From positions 620,001 through 684,000 of the forward strand of contig OX442314.1 in NCBI GenBank assembly GCA_949358305.1: 64,000 nucleotides of DNA, given 5' to 3'. Shown piece after piece: positions 34,713 to 45,686 of this stretch (within the stretch, counting starts at the first letter, position 1; each line of letters starts with the position of its first letter). Below the pieces are notes generated by a model. That model saw only the letters and a list, made by a program, of their open reading frames with translations, ran no database searches and was not told where the DNA came from. Source of the DNA: Strigamia acuminata (taxonomy: Eukaryota > Arthropoda > Chilopoda > Geophilomorpha > Linotaeniidae). The translations under genes and the position numbers were made by a program.

Positions 34713-35281
34713 AGTGTTTCATTCGTTATCGTTACTGTCACTAATGCGTTATATTTTGCCGCAAACGTAACGTTACGGTAATTCGTTACTGTTTTAGCAG
34801 TAACGGACTCTTATTGTAGATCCCATTACTATAATAATTTGCATATTTGCCATGTATATCCCAGAAATAGCATTTTTGGCCAAAAAAAAGGTTTTTGTTA
34901 TTTTTTAAAAACATATGGCCGTTACTCAAATACGAATTGCAGAATCATGATCTACAGGTGTTTTTACTTGAGAATGAATATAGTTTAAATACATTTGTCA
35001 ATTGTAAAAAATTTTAATTTTTGAGGATGAACAATTGCAGGCAACATTTCAACTCTGGGTATCATTGGTTCTATGAAAGTTACAAAGATCAAAATTGGCT
35101 TGTTTTAGAGTAGACTTCAGGCTCTTTCAAAGACAGTTTATTTGATCTCTGTATCGATTGTAGTTGTCAAGATAATTCCATCATTGGAACCTCATCCTAT
35201 TTGAACACTTATTTAGCTAAATAACTACTGTATAACGTAACTGCGGTAGTTATCAATTTGCAGTAACGCGTGCAACCTTGC
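34713..35281. mobile_element. 569-bp hAT-type MITE
   Basis: Exact 8-base duplication TGATTGCC at 34,705-34,712 and 35,282-35,289. Ends AGTGTTTCATTCGTTATCG and, inverted, GCAAGGTTGCACGCGTTAC are imperfect inverted repeats rich in CGTTAC. Absent from copy 1. Confidence 0.85.
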
Positions 35282-35289
35282 TGATTGCC

Positions 35290-35671
35290 ACATTTGTAAT
35301 TATTTCAGAGAGAAATGCTGGCTCGTTGATTATGTTATTGACTTTTTGGGTGAAGAAATGAAAAACGAACAAATGGCATTTCTCAACCATTTGTTGTGCA
35401 ATTAAAGGCATTTCTGAGATTGTTGTTTCTGCCGTTCAGAAATTTAATTTTCGGATCGAAATAGAAAATAAATTAATTTAAAAATCAATCCTTATTTGGA
35501 AAACCTTTTGAATTTTTTTTAGAAATTTAGTTGGAGTAGGCGCTTTCATGAAGCAATTTAAACTTGTCTACATATTTTAAACCAGTCTAAATGAAGAATT
35601 TGCGAGAAAGCCAGAAGCAATTTGCTCGTTGCCCAATGAGAATTAGTGGATTCTCTGGGCAGGAAATAAAA
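35290..35671. other. No feature recognised
   Basis: AT-rich stretch between the MITE and the LTR-like unit. Confidence 0.4.
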
Positions 35672-36150
35672 TGTAATATTGTGACCGAGTGCCGGTGACT
35701 ACAACACCCACATCCAACTGGCCTAGTCCAACTCCATCCCTCCAGGTGGAGTTTATGGTTGCAAGCAATGACCAATGACACCATCACATGATGTTCAGTA
35801 ATCACCCAACAACCAATAGGAAAGGTACCGTAAGCTGATAAGCTGCAAGAATGGACTATAAAAGGCCTAACATCCTGTTTGAAGTCAGAGGTGTGTAGGT
35901 GTGTAGGAACAGCTATGGTTCACATCTTGCTATTCTCCACTCGTTAGCGATGCAAAAGTTTAGAGAATGTGCCGGTAAGCCATTCCCAGTGCCGTAAGTA
36001 ACCCATGGGCACTAACGGTTAACCGACCGCACTGTGTGCAGTGTTTGGTCACAGACATGCTGCAGCAATGCAATGGAATGCTCTATAATATTCTCATTCT
36101 TGTACGATCTAATTATACTACAATTGCAAATAAATGTTGGCTTGTCTAAT
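35672..36150 (+). repeat. LTR-like unit with TATA box and poly(A) signal (copy 2)
   Basis: Counterpart of 21,261-22,080 without the MITE. TATAAAA at 35,857-35,863, AATAAA at 36,129-36,134, short reading MQKFRECA ending at a GTAAGCC donor. Confidence 0.45.
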
Positions 36151-36401
36151 TGAATTGAATTTAAAGTTAATGAAACCCCTTAATTCAAATATAAATGTCT
36201 AAAGGAGCAAGAAAATGTACAAAAAACGACATTTGGACTTGGCGTCGACTATTTGGATGCTTAGGCTGTACTGGGAAGCTGACCAACTCAATATGTGTGA
36301 AATTAAATATTTTAGGTGTTTTTATAATTATAAATAGGGGGTTGATAAATACAACCCAATAAAAATGAGCGCGAGTTGGGTGAGTAAGGTTACGAATGAT
36401 G

Positions 36402-36868
36402 GGTACCCGTTCCAACGGCGAATCACCTAATGGCGAATTTTGAAAATTCGCCATTGGAAAGGTATTTTGACTTTCCAATGGCGAATCTGGGCAAATTCGC
36501 CATTGGAAACGTGTGTATTGAAATTCGCCATTGGAAACGTTATTTGCGTTTCCAATGGCGAATCTGTGGGAGTCATCTACCGCGACTCCCAATTCCTAAG
36601 AAGGGCTTGACCCCCCGCGAACCTAACCTTACTGGTTATTTGATCCAAACCCATTTTTTTGCGTCGGCTTGTCGCGGCAGATTCACGTTGCGCTCCTGTG
36701 GCTGATTTCTACCAATTCGCCATTAGAAAGGTCCAAATACGTTCCCAATGGCGAATTGGGAGAAATTTGCCATTGGGACTGCTTTTGGACGGAATAAGGT
36801 CAAAATTCGCCATTCGTCCGAATGGCCAGATTCGCCCTTAGACGATTCGCCGTTGGAACGGCACCCCC
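36402..36868. mobile_element. 467-bp element made of alternating palindromic TTCGCCATTGG units
   Basis: Exact 8-base duplication GAATGATG on both sides (36394-36401, 36869-36876). Ends GGTACCCGTTCCAACGGCG and, inverted, GGGGGTGCCGTTCCAACGG. The arms alternate ATTCGCCATTGGAAA with its complement every 30-60 bases. The centre (about 36,590-36,660, AATTCCTAAGAAGGGCTTGA onward) also occurs in the element at 58,989-59,419. Confidence 0.85.
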
Positions 36869-37093
36869 GAATGATGTCTGAGATGGAAGAGAGATCGTTC
36901 AGGAGAAGGAGATTATCCATGTTTAGAATGTTTAACTTGTTGCAATGTGAATTGTCCTTGCAAACTTTCACATTTACTGCTCCGACCAATGGTGGATTCT
37001 CGGCTAATCCGTAACGTTGTAATTTTAGTTGAATAAATATTGAAAACGTGAAAAAATAAAGAGGAAAAACTAATTTAAAATTTATACTGCATC

Positions 37094-37099
37094 TTTATT
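37094..37099 (-). terminator. Poly(A) signal of the nesprin gene
   Basis: AATAAA on the minus strand, about 330 bases after the stop at 37,430, giving a 3' UTR of roughly 350 bases. Confidence 0.6.
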
Positions 37100-37429
37100 G
37101 AATGAGTAAAACGAACATTCCTTTTGAAGAATAAAATTCTACACAATTTGTCTGTATATTTGAATAAACTATATAGGAATAAAAGTAAAGATAATAATAA
37201 TGTTAATAGGTAATAAAAATGTAAAATATCGTCGTCATTCATTTCTGTACAAACTACGATTCAGAAAAATGGAGAAAAAGAGACTACAGAAAATAAACAA
37301 CATTTGATTTACACATCATCACGATTAATTGATTAATTAATTATTTAAGAATTAGCACCGATTGATTAATTCTGAGACTCGATATGTGATTTTTGTTTAA
37401 AAATATTAATTCATTCATGAATGGAATAA

Positions 37430-37640
37430 TCAGATGGGTGGAGGACCGTCGGTGTACTGCAGCATGGGTTCAAAAGAGCGGGCAAAGTTGTTGGCCAAAC
37501 CGCAGCTGTAATCTTGTTCGGAGACGGGAATCAACGCAGCGACGCCCAGTAGAAGCAACATTAGAGCTTGAATCGGCAATGCAGCCCTCATCACGCGGCC
37601 CAAAAAGCGCGTACACTTGCCCATCGGTTCAAGGCCACGC
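37430..37640 (-). other. KASH-domain terminal exon
   Basis: Encodes the basic linker, one transmembrane segment ([17 protein letters not shown]) and the lumenal SUN-binding tail. The lumenal Cys in DYSC (disulfide to SUN in vertebrates) and the NNFARSF core are present. The last residue is Ile where vertebrate nesprins usually have Thr after PPP. Confidence 0.95.
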
Positions 37641-40600
37641 CTGCAATTCAACAAAATTATTTTAAAAAAATTTTTGAACATTCTACAATTTTAAAAATTA
37701 AAATTAACAAAAATAAAAATTTGAGCAAATTAAATGACGATCAATCAAACGGGATTTATTTACTTGTCCACTCGCGCGTCATCGGCTCCACTATGAGAAA
37801 GGAATTTGTCTTCAAAGAACTGGGGAGAAGGAAAGGGAGAAAACAAATGAGTCGAAACAAAATAAACAAGCAAAATGATAAAATGATAAATTGGGGACAT
37901 GCAAAACGGAATATAAACCGAAAGTTCAGTGTTGGGCAAATTACTTTACCAAAGTATTTTGAAAATACCAAATAAAATACCTTGTAATATGTATTTTGAA
38001 AATACCAAATAAAATAGTATTTTCAAAATACTATTTTGCCCAACACTGCCAAAGAAAAACCAAATCGCATCGTACCTGTCGAGAGAGAGTGAGCGCGGCG
38101 CCGAATTGCTCGCTTTCCTGCGCCACTCTCGTTTGATGCTCAGTTTCTGTTTCAGTTTCTGTTTTCATGAGCCGCGTCAGTTTATCGATGTAAACGGCGC
38201 ACACGTGGTCCAAAGGGCGCAAACGCAGCGCCAGCTCGTCCAGTTTGAGTTTGACGTCGCGCGCTCCCTTCGTGTTGGTGCGCAGCAAGAACTGCGCAGC
38301 CGCCTGCTGAAACGACACGACGCGCGCCTGGCAACTCTCGACGTCCGACTTCAATTCCTTCAAACCAAATGTTAGGAAAATTTCGATTTTTTCAAACATT
38401 AAATTAAACTCTACTTGAAATTTGTTTAGTTTGCTCTCCAAAACGGATCTGTCGGCCTTCAGTTCGATGGGCTCCAGCTGACGGACGCTGTTCTCGGTCA
38501 GCTCGATCCAATCGAGCAAATCCGTGACGGTGTCCTCGAATTCGTGGCACTGCAGCAGCGTCGTCTGCAGCTGCACCTGTCGCGCCGACGCGCTTTCGCA
38601 CATCTTCTCCCACCGCGAGTTGACCGCCTTGATCCGGCCCAAAATCAACTGGTGCGTGGTCGCGGCGTCCGGTTCCTTCTCGGCCATCTGTTGCGCGGTC
38701 ACGTTCAACGACAACATGGCCGCTTTCTTCATGTCCAGCTCCACCAAGAAATTCTTCAAAACCAACAAAATTTATTATTATTATTTCTTATTTACCTAAT
38801 TATTATTATTTTGAATGAATCACTTTGTGAGCTTGAACGGCGTTCTCGAGGCGCGCCAACTGGTCGGTGCGGTCCAGTGTGTTGAGGTGAGCGCGTTCGG
38901 CTTCGTCCAGCCACGCCTCCATGGCGGCCAGGTCCTTGACGAACTGGCACCACTGCTTGTACGCGTCTTTGAGGCGCCGTTCTTTCTCCAGCGCCTCCAC
39001 CTCCAGCACCGTCCACCTCTGCAGGATGCCCTGCACGTTCAACGGCACCCCGCACTGGAGCCGGGTCAGACCCACGTCCTGTTGGATCAAGTGCTGCACC
39101 AGTTCCACGCTCGACCTACAGGAAGCGAGTTGGCGACTCTACAAAACAAAACAAAATCAAAATGGAGTTTGAGTTCAAATTTGATCTAATCAATTAATTA
39201 CATATCCTTCTGGAGATTTGTGGGTTTTAAAAATGACCGGAGTCGGACAACGCAGCGCGGCTTCCGCCTTTTCCAACCGCTCCCTGCTCTCGCAGATGGC
39301 GGCTTCCAAGTGGTCCACTCGGACCTGCACTTGCACCTCGGCCTCCATTTTCTACATTTAATTTGAAAAAATTTGAAAAAATTTGAAAAAATTTGAAAAA
39401 ATTTAAAAAAATTTAAAAAAATTGAAAAAATTTGAAAAAATTTAAAAAAGATTTCAAATTAGGCTTTAATTACCAATTTGGTCAATTCGTCTTGCAGTCG
39501 CTGCATCCTCGAGCGAACATCCGAACCAAAGTCGCTCAGTTCTTGGACTTGTTCGTCCCCTTCGAGGTGCAGTTTGGCTTCTCCTTGCGCGTACAGCTCG
39601 CGCGTCATCTGCAACTGGTGAAGTCGCTCTTGGTAATTGTCGTCGGTGAAGTGCTCGATGTTGGACAACTGCTGGTTCACCTCGGTGAGCCAAGCCAGCG
39701 CCTCGGCGCGTCTCATCTCGGCGTGTTGGCGCCGGTCGAGCAGAGGACGCAAAACAGCCAGATTTTGGCCGACGCTCTGCCGCACTCGGTCCCATGACTC
39801 GTTGATCGTTGCCACGCACTTGCGCGCGCTTCCCTCAGAGTCTACTCGGCCGGTTCGCACCAGCACGCGGTACTTCCTGTTCAAGTCGTCCAGAGCCTTC
39901 AACCGGTCTTCGATTTCCTGTTGAATTTGCTGAAATTAAATTAAATTTAATTTAATATAAGAAGATTCACTTGCAAGTGTGAAAAATATTGTTACCGTAA
40001 TTTATAATTGCTTATTGGTTTTGAACGTGATTTTTTGGCCGGTAAATGCAAAGATTTGTAAGCTTATTTACCGGATTTTAACAATTAAGAGTCGCCCTCG
40101 AATTGTATCCGCCTTCGAATAGTAGCCGCAGCTGAGACACCAAGAATACCGTAGTTTTGCAAAAGTACGGTATTGTTTCCGTATTTAACCTCACGAACGA
40201 TGAATGTACGCTTCGTTCGTGACATTCAGACGTACGGTATGTTATATTAGCCCTCCCCACGTCAACCTAGGGTCAATTTTGACCTCCTAGTAATCCTATT
40301 TTTTTTCTCGAAAACTATTGGGTTTTTCATTCTAAACTTTCATGTATTTTCATTTAACAAGCAATAAAAAAAATAATAGATTTAAAAATTGCAAAAAAAA
40401 TGTTCACAAAATTCCTTTGTTTACTCACGACTTTTGAATACTATAAAAATTATTTTTGTCGCTCTCTTTTGAGAAATATCAAATTGCTTAAATTTCTTCA
40501 TAAACATGAAATACTCAGAGAATAAAATCATTTTTGGCTTGAGGTAAAAAATGACCCAAGAATAAGTAATAAAGGTTCATTTTTCCCGCCATTTTTTTTT

Positions 40601-43600
40601 CCCCGGGAAACGGGAAATTTTAATTCAATTTCCCAGGAATTCCCGGGAAATTCCGGGAATTTAACAATATACTGTGTTTTGGCATTGTAAACCAAAAAAA
40701 AACCATTAAAGTCGTTAAAACGAGTGTAACACATTTAAACTTTAAATGTGTTTACACTCGTTTTAATTGCTGCTGAGCATTTTTTGTTGTTGTTTAAAAC
40801 TGCAATTTTTCATATTTTGTGGTCCAAAATTGCAACCAAAATATGTTTACATTTTCTTGTTCAAAATTGCAGTTAAACACATTTTGTTGTTTTAAATTGT
40901 CTTTAAACAAGTGTAGTTGTTCCAAATTTTCTTTAAACAAGTGTGGTTGTTCAAAATTGCCTTTAAACAAGTGTAGTTGTTCAAAATTGCCTTTAAACAA
41001 GTGTAGTTGTTCAAAATTGCCTTTAAACAATGTGACGGTAATGCAAAGGGAATACAACGGAAATGTGAAACGAATGCGGTAGGAATGCGAAGAGAATGTG
41101 ACGGGAATACGTAGAGAATGCGACGGGAATACGAAGAGAATGCAACGGGAATACGAAGAGAATGCGACGGGAATACAAAGAGAATGTGAAACAAATGCGA
41201 TAGGAATATGAAGAGAATGCGAAACGAATGCGACAGTCATGGGAATGCGAAGGGAATGGCTATGAAACATGGACTTATGTAGGCGACGTGAATGCAACGT
41301 GTAAGCGACGTGAATGCAAGTTGCATATTCGCCGCTTTCACGCTGCATTATGCAGCGTGTATGAAACACATATTCACCAAAAATACTATGTGTCAGAATG
41401 TCGGGTAAACCCGAGAAATTAAAACAAATTTCCCGGGAAACGGGAATTGAAAAATGGCAAAAATTCCCGGGAATGAACCTTTAGTGAGTAAGGGATTTTT
41501 TTACATTGGTAATGTTAGGGTTAAACAAATGTAACAAACGAAAAACCGAAATTGTAATTGCTGACAAAAATGGCAGTTTTGAATAAGAGCCGCATCTAGA
41601 CCATGTGACTGCAATATGGTCTTACCCGCCATGGTATGGGGATTTACCACAGCGGGATGGACGCATACATCACGTAATAACAAGACAGGGACTCAGATTG
41701 TTGGGTTTTGGCCTTTAATCGTTGTCTAGGGGTTGGGTCACCTATCTCACTGTGTGGCAGTGCTGTTAGGCACGCTACACCGGCGTCCGACCCCTCACAC
41801 CACAGAGAGTATGTTCCTATGTCAGGTCTACACACTACATTTAAATGAATTTAATTGTTCAACTCACTTGTTGTTCGAGAAGAAGTTTCTTGCAGTTTTC
41901 GTCTTTGTCTTCGGCCAAATGCACGCGTTTCTCCGTCCGAATAAGCCATTCAGAAAACACCTGAGTCGCGTTCAAGAAGGCGTCCCACAGTGATTGCGTT
42001 TCCTCGAGGAAAAGCTTGCGCCTGGAGACCGATCGGTTGATTTGTTCCCAGCGCTGCTCAAAGTCGCGCACAGTCTGCTCGAGAGAGATCAAATCTCCTT
42101 CGGTCGGGCACGCGTTCGGGTCGCTCTTCAATCGAGTGCACAGTCCAAAAACTGAGTCGACGTCGCCTCGCCTCTCTTCGATCTGTCGCTGCCGGTGTTC
42201 GAGGGCGCGCAACTGCGAGTCCAGTTCGTCCATCGCCACGTGCTTGAATTCCATCGGCACATCCAACTCGAGTTCCATTTCCTTGAACCATTTATGCAGA
42301 CAACGCAACTCCTCGTCCAACTGGCCCAGCGCTCGCAGAATGTCTCGAAGCGAAGCCAAACTGTCAATGCAATTACAAATGAAGAAATGAGAAAATTAGA
42401 AAAATTAATTAATTAGAAAAACTTTTCCCTGCAATATTGTGAACACGTAAAAACGTAAATATTACCGTTTCTCTCGTATTGAGACCAAGCTGTTCCACCT
42501 ATTCTTCGTTTCCCTCATGAGCTTGTCCAACTTCTCCGCCCGATTTTTGCTCGCCCCTTCCGCCACTTTCAAATTCTCCCCCAACGTCATCAACGACGTG
42601 AATTCCTCCATCTTCTCGTCCATCTGCTGGCAGTAAATCTAACCAATCAGATTTAAAATCAATCAATTGCATTCCAACCAAAACGAATCGAATTACGGTT
42701 TCGAGTTTGCAAATCAAATCATCGACGAAAACTTCGCCGCCGTCTCGCAGTTTGATCTCCATGTCGGCCATCCATCCGTGCAGCGCATCGCGCCGTCGCC
42801 GGAAATTCTCCCACTGCGCGAGCGCCGCCGACGTCGACTCGACGTGCTCCCGCAGCCGGAAGCGCGTCTCAACCCACAACTCGCGCACCAAGTGCACCCT
42901 GTGATGAAGCAATTTGACGTCGGTCGGCGCGATCGACTCGATCAGCTCCTCCTCGTGCTCGGCGAGCGCCTCGAACGACGCCGCCATCCCGTCGACCGTC
43001 TCCAGAAGCGCCCGGCACTCGTCCCGGCGACGTATCAGCTCGGTGCGCGTCGTGGGTTTGTCGGACGCGAGCAGATCGCGCGCGCTCTGCAGCCGCGAGT
43101 GCAGGTCCGACACGAGCACCTCGACCGACGACCACTTGGCGCGCAGGTGCTCGAGAAATCGCAACCACGTCAACAGACCGGCGCGACAGTTCTCGAGGCG
43201 CTGCGACACGCGGCCCACTTCCGTCCGCAAGTTGCTCGCCGTCGTCTTGTCGCTCTTCTCGATCAACCGCGAGACGGCCGCTTCCAATCCGTTCGTCAGT
43301 TCCTCTCCTTCTTTCATCTTGTCTAATAAAATCTGAAAAAAATTAAATTCATTAATTTATTTATTTTTTAAACTAGCTGTGCCCGGCCGCGTATTAGCAG
43401 AACATACCCGATTTCGGCAACAACAGTGGCCAGGAGTGACTAATGACTCAAAACAAATCATTCCCAATAAACTAATTACAACGAGTACGAAGCCGCGTCC
43501 GTCCGCGCACTTCCTGCAAAACAGGAAGTGTGTAACACTCGAGGAACGGTGGCGCCACCTGGTGGCGGTTTAAAAAAAATTGTCACGAAACGTTTTTTGT

Positions 43601-45634
43601 TGGTTTCAATGTCGAAATACGGTCCGATAATTCTGAAACCAAGCTCATTTTAAGGAGCAGACAATTCTGCACGAGCCTGTATTTTTTATTTTTTTATTCG
43701 GGTGAAAAAAAGTAGCGATTCGGCCCAATTTAGCTGGTGAATCAAATGAATAAATTTCAAAATGTTCGTTGCGATGTGTTTTTCAATTGTTTCTACATCA
43801 AGATGAGCTCGGAAAATTCTGAAATCAAGCTCATATCAAAGAGCATACAATTTTGCACAAGGCTGTATTTTTTAATTTTTGATTCAGTCAAAAAAAAGTA
43901 TCGATTCGGGCGATCTTTGCGGGCGACGGATTGGATAATTTTTTGCAAAATTTGAATTCGACCATGAAAAACCCAAAGTTTAAAAAAATGGACCGATTGG
44001 ATTGTTTAAAACATGTTTCCAGTGTGAAAAATTCCGCTGAAAGTGATGGTGTCAATAACTCTTTGATTGGAATTATGGTTGGGCTTTTTATTAGGAAAAA
44101 TCGATCTTATTTGGATAATAAAGGAGGAGAAAATGGTAAAAGCTACCGATAGATGGCGGTGCTTTGCGGGTATTGAGAGGTCTTTGCGGGTCTTTGCGAG
44201 TGTTTGCTGGGGTGATGGCGGGTCCTTGCGGGGGTAATGGCGGGTGCATGCGGGGGTGATGGCGGGTGTTTGCGGGGTGTTGGTGGGTGATGGCGGCATT
44301 GGCGTTTGGTTTGTTGGGTATGATTTTGGTTTGGTTTGGTTTGGGTTAAATTTTTGTTGGATTTTGGTTTGGGTTTTCCATTATTTTGCAAAATTGTATT
44401 TTTATTTTGTTTATATTTTGCTGTATGTATGTATATTGTGTTTGATTTATGGCAAAAATTGATCTATGGTGTACGGGTGAACGGCGGGTGAACAGCTAGC
44501 GATTCGGGCGATTGTAGCGGGGATCGAATGGAGAAATTTGAAAATGTTCGTCCCGATGTGTTTTTTTATGTTTTCTTTATCGAAATGAGGTCGGATAATT
44601 CTGAAACCAAGCTCATTGGAAAGATAATCAAAATCTGCACAAGTCTGTATTTTTCTTAATTCGAATCGGTTGAGAAAACATACCGATTCGGACGATCTTA
44701 GCGGGCGACATAATGAGGAATTTAGTGCAAAATTTGGATTCGATCATGAAAAACCTAAAATTTGAAAAAAGAACCGATTGGAATGTTTAAATAAAGTTTC
44801 CGGTGTGGAAAATCCTGCTGAAAACGATGGTGTCAATAACCTTTTGATTGGAATCATGGTTGGGCTTTTAATTTGCAAAAATTGATCTTTTTTGTGTACA
44901 GTTTTGAAAAATTTGTAGCCATGGTCGTGGGAAATATTAAATACTTTAAAAATCTGAATTGATATTCAGATTCCCAGAGTGTGTTTATGCTTTCTACCCA
45001 AACTGTCATTACAATTATTCAAGATGGCTGGTGTTTGTGGGCGTTTGTGGGGTGATGGCGGGTGTTTGCGGGTATTTGTGGGGTGATAGCGGGTGTTTGC
45101 GGGTATTTGTGGGGTGATAGCGGGTGTTTGCGGGTATTTGTGGGGTGATAAAGGGTGTTTGCGGGTGTTTGTGGGGTGATGGCGGGTGTTTGCGGGTATT
45201 TGTGGGGTGATGGAGGATGTTTGCGGGTGTTTGTGGGGTGATGGCGGGTGTTTGCGGGGGTGTTAGTGATCACTGCATTGACGTTTGGTTTTGTTGGGTT
45301 TGATTTTGGTTTGGTTTGGTTTGCGGGTGAACGGCGGGTGAACAGCTAGTCAAACTATACTCTTTGCACACTCAAAAGGTCCCCCTGGAAGCTTGGCTCC
45401 CATTGGCCGAGCCATTTCACTTGTGTATTGATACAGAAAAAAGAACCAAAACACCAGAAATGCATTATACAGACTTACAGATATAAATAGAAGTACAGAC
45501 ATTGCAATCGACTTCCTATCGTCTGGAAATTGTTTGCTTTCCAGACAAAGCAAGCAATAAAATTAAAAGAAAATGCATTTTAATTAAAAACAACATAAAA
45601 TTTTATTTCCAGAAGAGAAAAAATATTTTATTTC

Positions 45635-45686
<52 letters not shown>

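Larger units (their letters stand above)
25147..36165. repeat. Segmental duplication, copy 2
   Basis: Colinear with 9,283-22,090. Copy 2 has its own changes: a duplicated TTATCGAATTGAACTCCTCA stretch (25,921 and 26,219) enclosing about 270 extra bases, an insertion at about 34,256-34,335, and the MITE at 34,713-35,281. Confidence 0.9.

Noticed and set aside
37919-38056. Exact 8-base target duplication for the 122-bp MITE
   Set aside because: Flanks agree at only 5 of 8 bases, so I kept the element but not the claim of a duplication.
40794-41369. 191-codon minus ORF rich in SHSLRIP
   Set aside because: Produced by a short tandem array inside a transposon; no family resemblance.
41600-41830. 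Possible solo LTR or tRNA-derived SINE
   Set aside because: No A and B boxes, no TG...CA borders and no target duplication could be shown.
44006-44391. Pro/His-rich ORFs ([12 protein letters not shown] type), also 45,019-45,273
   Set aside because: Translation of the G-rich minisatellite.
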